Under the pieces are notes generated by a model, which saw nothing but the letters and a program-made list of their open reading frames with translations, was not told the origin of the DNA and searched no databases. A stretch of DNA of 58,399 nt. Source: Porticoccaceae bacterium (lineage in GTDB: Bacteria > Pseudomonadota > Gammaproteobacteria > Pseudomonadales > Porticoccaceae). Location of the stretch: contig JABJEX010000069.1 in assembly GCA_018663035.1 (NCBI GenBank), forward strand, positions 1-58,399, written 5' to 3'. Shown in pieces: positions 47,372-56,165 of the stretch; the first letter of the stretch is position 1, and the number at the start of each line of letters is the position of its first letter. The translations under genes and the position numbers were made by a program.

Positions 47372-50300
47372 CCAAAGAGTTTGTCCATCTTAGACTCCAT
47401 TCTGAATACTCCCTAGTTGATGGGCTAGTACGTATCAAGCCGCTGGCCAAAAAGGTTGCGGAGGAGTTAATGCCCGCGGTCGCTCTGACCGATTTTAATA
47501 ATTTTTTTGGGCTGGTTAAGTTTTATAAAGCAGCGCAGGCAGTTGGTGTTAAGCCAATTGTTGGCGCTGATCTTTTGGTGCTAGATGAAAGCGGCGAGGG
47601 CAATCCAACACAGCTGGTGCTCCTGGTAGCCGATCTGCAGGGTTATCAAAATCTTACAAAGCTGGTTTCAATGGCCTATCAGGCTGGTCAGCGACAGGGC
47701 GTTCCCTATATTCGAAAATCTTGGCTTGCAGCTCATGCAGATGGTCTTATCGCTCTGTCTGGTGGTCGCCTTGGCGAGATTGGTGTCGCGCTCATTTCAG
47801 GGCGGCGAGCAGATGCAGAGCAGCTTTTGCGTGAATTTATGCAGCTGTTTCCCGACCGGTTTTACCTCGAGCTACAGAGAACCGGGCGAGCGGGAGAAGA
47901 GGATTATCTGCATGCCGCGGTGGATCTTGCCAGCCAGTATAGCTGTCCTGTTGTGGCTACTAATGATGTTCGCTTTTTGTCTACTGATGAATTTGAAGCC
48001 CATGAGGCCCGAGTCTGTATTCACGAGGGCCGCGCCCTAGATGACCCTCGCCGTGAAAGGCGTTATTCCGAGCACCAGTATCTGCGAACAGCCGCCGAGA
48101 TGGCTGAGCTGTTTTCAGATATTCCCGAAGCCCTGCAAAATTCTGTTGAGATTGCCAAGCGATGTAATTTGGATTTGAGGCTGGGTGAGTATTTTTTGCC
48201 CGACTACCCAATCCCAGATGGACTCACCATCAATGAGTTCTTTATCAAAGTTTCCGAGGAAGGTCTCGAAGCCCGTTTAGCAAAGCTGTTTGACACGGAG
48301 GCGGAGGGTTTTGCTGAGACCAGAGCAGTTTATCTCGAGCGACTAAAGTTTGAGTTGGATATTATTATCCAGATGGGCTTTCCCGGTTACTTTCTGATCG
48401 TGATGGATTTTATTGGCTGGGCAAAAGACAACCAGATTCCAGTAGGCCCGGGCCGTGGTTCTGGTGCCGGGTCGCTGGTAGCCTACGCGTTAAAAATTAC
48501 TGATTTAGATCCAATTGAATACGACTTGCTGTTCGAGCGCTTTCTTAACCCTGAGCGGGTCTCGATGCCGGACTTTGATATCGATTTCTGCATGGAAGGC
48601 CGCGATCGTGTGATTGCCTATGTATCAGAGCAATATGGTCGCGATGCCGTATCGCAGATTGTGACCTTTGGCACCATGGCCGCAAAGGCTGTGGTTAGAG
48701 ATGTGGCAAGGGTTCAGGGTAAGTCCTACGGTTTGGCAGACAAGCTATCAAAGTTAATTCCTTTCGAAGTCGGCATGACATTAGAGAAGGCCGTCGAGCA
48801 AGAGGAAGAGCTTGCGGAGTTTCTTGAGCAGGATGAAGAAGCCGGCGAAATCTGGAGTATGGCACTGCAGCTAGAGGGAGTGTCACGAAACTGTGGTAAG
48901 CACGCTGGTGGCGTGGTAATTGCACCAACTGTTATCACAGATTTCTCGCCCATCTACTGTGATGATACTGGCGGTGGTGTGGTTACCCAGTTCGACAAAA
49001 ATGATGTCGAAGAAGCAGGGCTGGTTAAGTTTGACTTTCTAGGTCTGCGTACCCTAACCATTATTGACTGGGCAGTGCGGATGATTAACCGTACTCGCAG
49101 CGCTAATGGTGAAGAAGCGTTGGATATCGAGAAAATTCCACTCGACGATGTCAGTACTTATGAGCTCATGCAGCGTGCAGAGACCACTGCGGTATTCCAG
49201 CTTGAGTCCCGCGGTATGAAAGAGCTTATTAAAAAACTTGGGCCGGATCGCTTCGAGGACATAGTTGCACTGGTTGCCCTGTTCCGTCCCGGGCCTCTGC
49301 AGTCAGGCATGGTGGATGATTTTATCAACCGCAAAAAGGGCCGGGCTGAGGTCAGCTATCCCCACATTCAGTATCAACACGACTGTCTAAAACCTGCTCT
49401 AGAGCCCACCTATGGAATTATTCTGTACCAGGAACAGGTGATGCAGATCGCTCAGGAAATGGGTGGCTATACCCTAGGTGGTGCAGACCTATTGCGTCGT
49501 GCCATGGGTAAGAAGAACGCTGCAGAGATGGCCAAACAACGCGAACTGTTTACCCAGGGTGCTGTCGCAAAGGGTTTTGCCGAAGACCTAGCTTCGAATA
49601 TCTTTGATCTGATGGAAAAATTTGCTGGCTACGGGTTTAACAAGTCCCACAGTGCAGCCTATGCTCTTGTAGCCTATCAGACAGGCTGGTTAAAAGCGCA
49701 TTATCCCGCCGAGTTTATGGCGGCGACTATCTCTTCTGACATGGACAAGACCGATAAAGTTGTTACTTTCATCGACGAGTGCCGTGCCATGAGTCTCGAT
49801 CTGTTGCCGCCAGATGTGAATCAGGGTCAATTTCACTTTAGTGTGGATCCCCAGGGCCGAGTAATCTACGGTCTGGGTGCCATTAAAGGGTTGGGTGAAG
49901 GCCCTGTTGAGAACATTATCGCCGCTAGAAGTGATGGTGGCCCCTTCAAGGATCTGTTTGACTTCTGTGCTCGTGTCGACGGGCGCAAGGTAAATAAGCG
50001 AGCGCTCGAGGCTATGATCCGCAGTGGTGCACTTGATGAGATTGGCCCAGATGGCGAGATTGGATATCGGCGGGCGGTAATGCTGGCGGCGCTCGACGAG
50101 GCTGTAAAGTTAGCAGAGCAGCAAGCGCGAAACGCCAGTAGTGGTATGGGCGATCTGTTTGGTGAGTCGATTGCCGAGAGTGCTTCAGAGATAAATTACA
50201 GTAGTTACAATGGCGCTAGGGCGCTCTCGGTGCGCGATCGACTCAACGGCGAAAAAGAGACTCTCGGGCTCTATCTGACGGGCCACCCCATCGATGAATA

Positions 50301-50868
50301 CGAAGAAGAGCTTCGCACTATGGTGCCAGGCCGTATAGCTGATCTTAGACCAGGCAAGGACAGTTCAACAGTAGCTGGAATGGTGGTCGGCATGCGCATT
50401 ATGAAAAATAAGCGTGGTGATAGCTTTGCATTCTTAACGCTGGATGATAAGAGTGGCCGAATTGAATTGTCTGTTTGGGCGGATAAATTCAATGCTTATC
50501 GGGATATTCTTAGCAAGGATGCGCTGTTGGTTATTCAGGGCGCTGTGTCTGAGGATTCATTTACAGGCGGTCTAAAATTAGTAGCGGAATCGATTCAGTC
50601 TATTTATGAGGCGCGCTGTAGCAAGCTTAATCGTCTTCACCTATCGGTGACTAAGTCGGAAGATACCACAGGCTGGGTGGATAGATTTCATCATATACTC
50701 AGCGATTTTAAAGAGGGTAATTGCCCGGTGACTGTTGAGTACGAGATACCCAGTGCCGCCGGAGAGTTAACCCTTAGTCGACAATGGCTGGTGCAGCCGA
50801 GAGACGAGCTAATCACCCGTCTCAGGGAAGATTTCGGTAAAAATAGCGTTACTTTGCACTATCATTAA
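47368..50868 (+). CDS. dnaE: DNA polymerase III alpha subunit
   Basis: Replicative polymerase of the DnaE1 type, 1166 residues (E. coli 1160). It has an N-terminal PHP domain (L-R-L-H-S-E-Y-S-L-V-D-G), palm motif G-P-G-R-G-S-G-A-G-S and catalytic aspartates in M-P-D-F-D-I-D-F-C near 398-406. It continues with fingers, a helix-hairpin-helix, the OB fold (M-R-I-M-K-N-K-R-G-D-S-F-A-F near 1010-1025) and the C-terminal tau-binding region. It is translated from an ATGA overlap with the KAS III gene. accA follows after a short gap. Confidence 0.98.
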   Translation: MTKEFVHLRLHSEYSLVDGLVRIKPLAKKVAEELMPAVALTDFNNFFGLVKFYKAAQAVGVKPIVGADLLVLDESGEGNPTQLVLLVADLQGYQNLTKLVSMAYQAGQRQGVPYIRKSWLAAHADGLIALSGGRLGEIGVALISGRRADAEQLLREFMQLFPDRFYLELQRTGRAGEEDYLHAAVDLASQYSCPVVATNDVRFLSTDEFEAHEARVCIHEGRALDDPRRERRYSEHQYLRTAAEMAELFSDIPEALQNSVEIAKRCNLDLRLGEYFLPDYPIPDGLTINEFFIKVSEEGLEARLAKLFDTEAEGFAETRAVYLERLKFELDIIIQMGFPGYFLIVMDFIGWAKDNQIPVGPGRGSGAGSLVAYALKITDLDPIEYDLLFERFLNPERVSMPDFDIDFCMEGRDRVIAYVSEQYGRDAVSQIVTFGTMAAKAVVRDVARVQGKSYGLADKLSKLIPFEVGMTLEKAVEQEEELAEFLEQDEEAGEIWSMALQLEGVSRNCGKHAGGVVIAPTVITDFSPIYCDDTGGGVVTQFDKNDVEEAGLVKFDFLGLRTLTIIDWAVRMINRTRSANGEEALDIEKIPLDDVSTYELMQRAETTAVFQLESRGMKELIKKLGPDRFEDIVALVALFRPGPLQSGMVDDFINRKKGRAEVSYPHIQYQHDCLKPALEPTYGIILYQEQVMQIAQEMGGYTLGGADLLRRAMGKKNAAEMAKQRELFTQGAVAKGFAEDLASNIFDLMEKFAGYGFNKSHSAAYALVAYQTGWLKAHYPAEFMAATISSDMDKTDKVVTFIDECRAMSLDLLPPDVNQGQFHFSVDPQGRVIYGLGAIKGLGEGPVENIIAARSDGGPFKDLFDFCARVDGRKVNKRALEAMIRSGALDEIGPDGEIGYRRAVMLAALDEAVKLAEQQARNASSGMGDLFGESIAESASEINYSSYNGARALSVRDRLNGEKETLGLYLTGHPIDEYEEELRTMVPGRIADLRPGKDSSTVAGMVVGMRIMKNKRGDSFAFLTLDDKSGRIELSVWADKFNAYRDILSKDALLVIQGAVSEDSFTGGLKLVAESIQSIYEARCSKLNRLHLSVTKSEDTTGWVDRFHHILSDFKEGNCPVTVEYEIPSAAGELTLSRQWLVQPRDELITRLREDFGKNSVTLHYH

Positions 50869-50949
50869 ACAATCAATGTTATATGGCTCTGGTAGTGTGT
50901 TGAAGAGATGTTAAAATACGCGCCAGCCACCTTCATGGACTCCCTGAAA

Positions 50950-51903
50950 ATGAATTTGAATTACCTTTCTTTTGAACAGCCAATAGCAGAGCTGGAAGCA
51001 AAGATTGAAGAGCTGCATTTAGTGGGTAACGACAACGAGCTCAATATAGCCGAGGAAGTCGCCAAGCTTCGAGACAAGTCCCAAAAGCTCACACAGAGCA
51101 TCTATGCCAAACTCAGTCCCTGGCAGGTTGTGCAGGTTGCTCGACATCCGCAGAGACCCTACAGCATTGATTATATCAAGCGTATCTTCACCGATTGGGA
51201 AGAGATGCACGGCGATCGACATTTTGGTGACGACAGTGCCATTGTTGGTGGCGTGGCCCGCCTTGATGGCAAGCCGGTTATGGTTATTGGTGAAGAGAAA
51301 GGGCGTGGTGTTAATGAGAAGGTAATGCGTAACTTTGGTATGCCTAAAGCCGAGGGCTATCGCAAGGCACTGCGATTAATGGAGACCGCTGAACGCTTTA
51401 AAATGCCTGTACTGACCCTTATAGATACCCCGGGAGCCTATCCCGGCATTGATTCTGAAGAGCGCAATATCTCCGAGGCGATTGCTCGTAATCTGGCGGT
51501 AATGTCACGCTTAAAAACACCGATTATCTGCACCGTGATAGGTGAGGGTAGCTCCGGTGGCGCTCTGGCAATTGGTGTGGGTGACCGGCTTAATATGTTG
51601 CAGTACAGCACCTACTTTGTGATCTCGCCTGAAGGCTGTGCCAACATAATCTGGAAGACCAGTGAAAAGGCTCCTCAGGCGGCAGAGGCTATGGGTGTGA
51701 CCTCTGATAATTTGCAGAAGCTAGGTATAGTTGACGAGACTATTCCTGAGCCAATGGGCGGAGCGCATCGCGATATCGAAGCAATGAGTCTAACGCTCAG
51801 ATCCCGCCTTAGCGAACAACTAGATGAGTTGCAGGCAGTGCCCATCGACGACCTATTAGAGCGCAGATACCAGCGCCTGATGTCCTACGGCAAACCGGAC
51901 TGA
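50950..51903 (+). CDS. accA: Acetyl-CoA carboxylase carboxyltransferase subunit alpha
   Basis: Half of the carboxyltransferase that makes malonyl-CoA, the committed step of fatty-acid synthesis. About 317 residues from ATG 50950: [16 protein letters not shown] matches the family start. Upstream in-frame codons to 50908 look like leader sequence. The crotonase-fold core shows [15 protein letters not shown], and [10 protein letters not shown] near 198-207. It follows dnaE, as in E. coli and Pseudomonas, and ends at a strong hairpin. Confidence 0.97.
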   Translation: MNLNYLSFEQPIAELEAKIEELHLVGNDNELNIAEEVAKLRDKSQKLTQSIYAKLSPWQVVQVARHPQRPYSIDYIKRIFTDWEEMHGDRHFGDDSAIVGGVARLDGKPVMVIGEEKGRGVNEKVMRNFGMPKAEGYRKALRLMETAERFKMPVLTLIDTPGAYPGIDSEERNISEAIARNLAVMSRLKTPIICTVIGEGSSGGALAIGVGDRLNMLQYSTYFVISPEGCANIIWKTSEKAPQAAEAMGVTSDNLQKLGIVDETIPEPMGGAHRDIEAMSLTLRSRLSEQLDELQAVPIDDLLERRYQRLMSYGKPD

Positions 51904-51908
51904 GCTAC

Positions 51909-51930
51909 TCAGGGCCCGGTCGGGCCCTGA
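51909..51930. terminator. Terminator hairpin after accA, between convergent genes
   Basis: TCAGGGCCC (51909-51917) pairs perfectly with GGGCCCTGA (51922-51930) around the loop GGTC. The following bases are T-rich only loosely (TTCCGATTAACTTTCTTT). It probably stops transcription for accA and for the minus-strand gene at 51937. Confidence 0.72.
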
Positions 51931-51936
51931 TTCCGA

Positions 51937-52632
51937 TTAACTTTCTTTAAGCACAGATATGGCGGCCAGAGCATCAGGGTCCTGAGACTTTAACTTGTTG
52001 GCTATATGGTGTTGGAAAAAGTAACAGAAATCGCCATTCTTATCGGCAGCATAAAGGCAATCGTCACCTGGTAGAACTGGCGTGCTATGCATAGTTTTTT
52101 CGTTGATTAGCATGGCTTGAACTGTGCCATCATGCAAAAGACGCCAGCTGATTACCTCTTTGAGTGTAATGCTTTGAAAGCCGTCAGCAGAGAGCACGGC
52201 ATGGGTGCCTATTCCATCTGGTACTTCCTGAATAACCTCTTGTCCGCTATCACACTGATATTCATAGTAGTCAGCTGCCGTTTCTAATTCGACCACCTTG
52301 TGAAGCGGTGCAGCGAAGAATAGTTCGTCAACACCCTGATCATAATAGCCTTGCCACTGGCCATTAAGGGGATCATTAATTTCATCACAGGCGATTAGCT
52401 GGTCAAGCCAAGGCACTAGCCCGACCACCTCACCATTGAGCTTTAGGCCCCATGCAAGGACTTTAACGGAAAAAAGCTTTTCTGGGTTTTCAGCATTGCT
52501 GTAGAGCATCTCGAGGCCGTCGAGTTCGGGTGCTATACGGATAAGTTTATTGTTAGAGAGTTCAGAGAGGGGTTTGCGTGTGAAGATATCAATCACATTG
52601 TCCATCGGGTGATCAAGCGCCGAGCTGGGCAT
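51937..52632 (-). CDS. Unrecognised acidic cytoplasmic protein
   Basis: I do not recognise this 231-residue protein. It has no signal peptide or membrane segment and is rich in Asp/Glu. It starts near M-D-N-V-I-D-I-F-T-R-K-P-L and contains V-L-A-W-G-L-K-L-N-G-E-V-V-G-L-V-P-W-L and a Y-Y-E-Y-Q-C-D-S-G-Q stretch. GGAGATG lies 6-8 nt before the ATG, so it is very probably translated. The gene is a single unit, convergent with accA and divergent from the gamma-glutamylcyclotransferase-like gene. The repeated 'W-L-D ... D-G' layout and tryptophans suggest two beta-rich repeats, but this is only an impression. Confidence 0.8.
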   Translation of the reverse strand: MPSSALDHPMDNVIDIFTRKPLSELSNNKLIRIAPELDGLEMLYSNAENPEKLFSVKVLAWGLKLNGEVVGLVPWLDQLIACDEINDPLNGQWQGYYDQGVDELFFAAPLHKVVELETAADYYEYQCDSGQEVIQEVPDGIGTHAVLSADGFQSITLKEVISWRLLHDGTVQAMLINEKTMHSTPVLPGDDCLYAADKNGDFCYFFQHHIANKLKSQDPDALAAISVLKES

Positions 52633-52850
52633 AAATACATCTCCTAAAGGCAGTTGATAGCAAAAGACACTAACACTAGATAAGGTACTCTAGAATTTAC
52701 TCAAGCACAACAATTTGTGTTTTTTACTCTATTTCAGATCGCACAAGCGCAAGATATTGTACAGGCGCAAGCAAATTTAACCGGCCCTACATTTTTACTG
52801 TAAAATTCTCTGTCGTCGACAACCTACAACAGCCAGGCAGGTCACTAACC

Positions 52851-53336
52851 TTGGACAACAAGTCAGCCCCTCAGTTTTATTTTGCCTATGGATCCAACAT
52901 GAACCCTGACCGGATGCAGGGGCGCGACATGACAGCGGTAAGTGCCGTGTCAGGATGGTTGTATGGCTTTGGTCTACGCTTTAACAAGCGCTCTCGTCAT
53001 GATGACAGTCTCGCCTGCGCAAATATCGTGTATGCCCCTGATGAGCAGATTCAGGGTGTACTTTACGAGTTGGCTTCAGGTGCGGAGATTATTAAGCTAG
53101 ACCCCTACGAGGGAGCGCCGCGTCGCTATAGCCGTGAGGTGTTCAGCGTGCAAACCAAAGCCGGTGCGAAGGCTGCCTGGGTGTATGTGGCCAACCCGGC
53201 GGTACTTGATAGTCAAATACTGCCTGCTCGCTGGTATATAGAGCATCTGCTTGCCGGCCGCCAGTATCTGTCGGAGGAGTATTGGCAAGCGATTGATAGT
53301 ACTGTCTGCCAAGCTGGATCAGTGAAATGGTCATAA
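52851..53336 (+). CDS. Gamma-glutamylcyclotransferase family protein
   Basis: A GGCT/AIG2-fold protein of 161 residues. Y-G-S-N-M-N-P near 13-19 is the substrate-cradling loop of the family, and Y-E-G near residue 83 provides the likely catalytic glutamate. These enzymes release 5-oxoproline from gamma-glutamyl amines or peptides, but many members are uncharacterised. The start is TTG, with CAGGT about 8 nt upstream; no ATG occurs before the conserved loop. It overlaps epmC by 10 bases, so the two are co-transcribed. Confidence 0.85.
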   Translation: MDNKSAPQFYFAYGSNMNPDRMQGRDMTAVSAVSGWLYGFGLRFNKRSRHDDSLACANIVYAPDEQIQGVLYELASGAEIIKLDPYEGAPRRYSREVFSVQTKAGAKAAWVYVANPAVLDSQILPARWYIEHLLAGRQYLSEEYWQAIDSTVCQAGSVKWS

Positions 53337-53899
53337 TGCCATCGCCATCGCTGAGCGATGATGTAAAACAGGTTATAGAGGTTTTTCAGCGGCTGTTTTT
53401 TGCGCCGTATGATACTGAGCTAATTGCCGGTGCAGACGAGCCTATTTATCTGCCAGCAACAAATCATGGTGATCAGATTAACCGTTTATATTTTCGCGAA
53501 GACTTTTTATCCAGTGCGCTCCATGAAACTGCACACTGGTGTATTGCCGGTGTAGATCGACGTCGATTAGAGGACTTTGGCTACTGGTATAATCCAGATG
53601 GCCGCACACCGGATCAGCAGCAGATTTTTGAGGTTGCAGAGATTAAACCTCAGGCCTTAGAGTGGATGTTTTCTGTCGCCTGTAGGCAGCCGTTTCGCCT
53701 TAGTGTGGACAACCTCAGTGCAGGTCAGGCTAGGGCAAGTGAAGGGTTTGCTCAGGCCGTTTCCCGGCAGGCCGTCCAATGGTGTGTTCCAGGTGCTTTA
53801 CCAGACCGAGCGGAGCTATTTATTCGCGGTCTAATGGATGCATTTGATAACAATGGGGTGATTGATCCACAGCATTACCAATTATATAGGCTGATCTAG
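53327..53899 (+). CDS. epmC: Elongation factor P hydroxylase EpmC
   Basis: Hydroxylates the beta-lysyl-lysine of elongation factor P, the last step of its modification. The 190 residues hold S-A-L-H-E-T-A-H-W-C-I-A-G (H-E-x-x-H metal site), D-F-G-Y-W-Y-N-P-D-G-R, and E-I-K-P-Q-A-L-E-W, all strongly typical of EpmC (YfcM). ATG 53327 overlaps the upstream gene; ATG 53336 is another possible start. The partners EpmA, EpmB and EF-P are not in the window. Confidence 0.92.
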   Translation: MVIMPSPSLSDDVKQVIEVFQRLFFAPYDTELIAGADEPIYLPATNHGDQINRLYFREDFLSSALHETAHWCIAGVDRRRLEDFGYWYNPDGRTPDQQQIFEVAEIKPQALEWMFSVACRQPFRLSVDNLSAGQARASEGFAQAVSRQAVQWCVPGALPDRAELFIRGLMDAFDNNGVIDPQHYQLYRLI

Positions 53900-53909
53900 A
53901 CTAAACAGT

Positions 53910-54815
53910 ATGCAAGCGTTTCTAATTGATTCTTCTATTTATATCTTTCGCAGCTATTTTTCGCTTCCGGAAAACTGGCACTCCCAAGATGCAAACTATC
54001 CTACACACGCAGTCTATGGTTTTACTGGGTTTCTATTAGATTTATTGCGACAGAAACAGCCGCAATATGTGTTCTGCGCCTTTGACGAAAGTCTAGGGTC
54101 TGGATTTCGCCATCAGCTGTGCGCTGATTACAAGGCCAATAGGGAGCTACCGGATGAGGCTCTGGCCTTTCAGCTGAATGCCTGCAGACAACTGTGCCGC
54201 GTCCTCGGAGTGACTGAAATGGCCTCTACTATCTTCGAGGCAGATGATCTTATTGGAGGCGTTGCTCACAAGGCGAGACTGGCTAGTGCTCAGCCGGTGA
54301 TCGTCAGTCGCGATAAAGATCTGACGCAGATTATTCAGCGCAATGATCTGTATTGGGACTATGGCAAGGCGCAGCCCCAAAGCCAAGCGCAACTAGAAGC
54401 TAAATTAGAGCTCGGCTGTAGCCAGATGGCTGACTATCTGGCGCTGACGGGCGACAGCAGTGATAATATTGCCGGCGTACCAGGTGTGGGTGCTAAAACT
54501 GCACGGCAGCTACTGTCGCATTTTCCCTCGGTGGACGCGGTCATGGAGCATCTAGATCAGCTTCAGGATTTGCCGATTCGAGGGGCCAAAAAGCTTGCAG
54601 ACAGGCTTGATTCTCACCGACAGCAACTATTTCTATCTCGCCAGTTAGCGCAGATTGTCACCGATATGGAAGAGGCACCTGATTTGGCGGCCATAGGCTG
54701 GCAGGGAATTTACCAAGACGCCTTCGATATTTTTTGCGAAGATATGGGATTCGGCAACGCCTTTGCCGCTAGAGCGGCCGCACTTAAACAAAGGCAGCTT
54801 AGCCCGCTAGGATAA
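53910..54815 (+). CDS. 5'-3' exonuclease / flap endonuclease (Xni-like)
   Basis: Nuclease of the FEN/PolI 5'-3' exonuclease superfamily, 301 residues. Metal-binding aspartates are seen in F-L-I-D-S-S-I-Y near 4-11, A-F-D-E-S near 63, F-E-A-D-D-L-I-G-G near 110, S-R-D-K-D-L near 133, and D-S-S-D-N-I-A-G-V-P-G-V-G-A-K-T-A, which also contains the helix-three-turn-helix DNA motif. There is no polymerase domain, so it is a stand-alone enzyme like E. coli Xni/ExoIX, though longer. It lies 10 bp after epmC, before pdxB. Confidence 0.88.
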   Translation: MQAFLIDSSIYIFRSYFSLPENWHSQDANYPTHAVYGFTGFLLDLLRQKQPQYVFCAFDESLGSGFRHQLCADYKANRELPDEALAFQLNACRQLCRVLGVTEMASTIFEADDLIGGVAHKARLASAQPVIVSRDKDLTQIIQRNDLYWDYGKAQPQSQAQLEAKLELGCSQMADYLALTGDSSDNIAGVPGVGAKTARQLLSHFPSVDAVMEHLDQLQDLPIRGAKKLADRLDSHRQQLFLSRQLAQIVTDMEEAPDLAAIGWQGIYQDAFDIFCEDMGFGNAFAARAAALKQRQLSPLG

Positions 54816-54843
54816 TAGGCGGTTAACGCTGGAGACTACTATT

Positions 54844-55956
54844 GTGAAAATTATTGCTGATCAAAATATGCCCCTAGTAAAGGAGCTGTTCAGTGAGTTC
54901 GGCAATGTCGAGCTGCTTCCAGGCAGGGAAATTTGTAATGCGCATCTTCTGGATGCAGACCTGTTATTAGTGCGCTCTGTTACCAGAGTAGACGAAGAAT
55001 TGCTCGCTGGCACCAAGGTTAGGTTTGTCGGCTCTGCCACCATTGGGGTGGACCATGTAGATACAGCCTTCCTGAGTAGCGCTGGGATAGAGTTTGCTCA
55101 TGCACCCGGCTGCAATGCTGAAGCGGTGGTTCAGTATGACCTTGCCGTATTCTGTCAGCTTGTCCCAGACTGGCTCACGAAAACCATCGGCATTGTGGGT
55201 TGCGGCAATGTCGGTGGTCGTCTCTATCAGCGGTTATTAGATCTCGGTGTTAACTGTGTTGTTTACGACCCCTTCTTGGATAAGGGCAGGGTAGCTGATC
55301 TGGTTGAGTTCGACACAATTATCGACTGCGACATTATTTGTCTGCACACCCCTTTGACTCGCGGCGGCAAACACCCAACTTATCATTTGTTTAATGCCGA
55401 TGTGATAGCACGACTAAAACCAGACTCTGTGCTAATTAATGCAGGCCGTGGGGCAGTGGTTGATAATAAAGCTCTATATGAAGCGTTTAGAGCCGGTTTG
55501 TCTGCTCGGGTGGTGTTGGATGTCTGGGAGCCCGAACCGCTGATAGACCTAAATCTGTTGCCTTTTATTGCTATGGGTACACCTCATATTGCAGGCTACA
55601 GTCACGAAGGCAGAATTAATGGCACTCGGATGGTCTTCGAAGCGTTTAAAGGCTGGGCGGGCGTTAGTCCGGAAGTGGATTGCTTTGACGCTAGCATGCA
55701 ACAGCCAAAGCATCTCCAGGTTAATAGTCTTAGCGAGGGTATTTTAGCCAGCTATGATCCTGCATTAGACAGTGAACGTTTGGCGTTTGCACTTCGAGAT
55801 TTGGATCCAGGATCCACCGATGTTGCTACAGCCTTTGATCGACTGCGCAGAGAGTACCCAGTCAGGCGGGAATTTAGTTTCTATCAAGTTGCAGAAACTA
55901 ATGGCCAAAGTGAGAGTTTTAAAACGCTGGGTTTTACCCTCGGCAGGAACTCCTGA
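54844..55956 (+). CDS. pdxB: Erythronate-4-phosphate dehydrogenase (PdxB)
   Basis: Second step of the DXP-dependent pyridoxal phosphate pathway. The 370 residues form a D-2-hydroxyacid dehydrogenase fold. M-K-I-I-A-D-Q-N-M-P near the start is PdxB-like, G-I-V-G-C-G-N-V-G-G-R near 119-129 binds NAD, and H-T-P-L-T, I-N-A-G-R-G and the catalytic-histidine region T-P-H-I-A-G-Y-S are present. The PdxB-type C-terminal dimer domain follows. The start is GTG, with GGAG 9 nt upstream. It converges with the small gene at 55959. Confidence 0.95.
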   Translation: MKIIADQNMPLVKELFSEFGNVELLPGREICNAHLLDADLLLVRSVTRVDEELLAGTKVRFVGSATIGVDHVDTAFLSSAGIEFAHAPGCNAEAVVQYDLAVFCQLVPDWLTKTIGIVGCGNVGGRLYQRLLDLGVNCVVYDPFLDKGRVADLVEFDTIIDCDIICLHTPLTRGGKHPTYHLFNADVIARLKPDSVLINAGRGAVVDNKALYEAFRAGLSARVVLDVWEPEPLIDLNLLPFIAMGTPHIAGYSHEGRINGTRMVFEAFKGWAGVSPEVDCFDASMQQPKHLQVNSLSEGILASYDPALDSERLAFALRDLDPGSTDVATAFDRLRREYPVRREFSFYQVAETNGQSESFKTLGFTLGRNS

Positions 55957-55958
55957 AA

Positions 55959-56123
55959 TTAGTTTTGCTGTTTCTTTGCCTGCGAATCTGGGCTGTCCAG
56001 TTGGTCCAGAACAGACTGGATCATATCTTCGGTGATAGGAACCTCGGTGCCATTTTCATCGATAATAGCAGCACCATTGAGTTCTGGTTTGGGGTGCTGT
56101 TGGTTAGGTTTTTCCTTGGACAT
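55959..56123 (-). CDS. PA1571-like small protein
   Basis: A 54-residue gene, too short for most gene lists. The ATG at 56123 is preceded by GGGAGTGA, a near-perfect ribosome site 5-7 nt upstream. Its core G-A-A-I-I-D-E-N-G-T-E-V-P-I-T-E-D-M-I-Q-S resembles the conserved segment of the PA1571 family of Pseudomonas-group gammaproteobacteria, whose function is unknown. The rest is polar (Q/K/P rich). It sits 43 bp after the alaA-like ATG-proximal... operon end on the opposite side of pdxB, with only 2 bases between its stop and the pdxB stop; the alaA-like gene lies just upstream on the same strand's far side at 56166. Likely soluble. Confidence 0.8.
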   Translation of the reverse strand: MSKEKPNQQHPKPELNGAAIIDENGTEVPITEDMIQSVLDQLDSPDSQAKKQQN

Positions 56124-56165
56124 TTGAATCACTCCCTAATGATTAATTCGCTTATTTGCACTCTG

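Noticed and set aside
50908-50949. Longer accA start
   Set aside because: The family begins at [10 protein letters not shown]; upstream codons are not conserved and have no ribosome site.
52735-52785. Repeated CAAGCGCAAG / CAGGCGCAAG in the region before the GGCT-like gene
   Set aside because: Only two short imperfect copies; not enough to call a repeat or operator.
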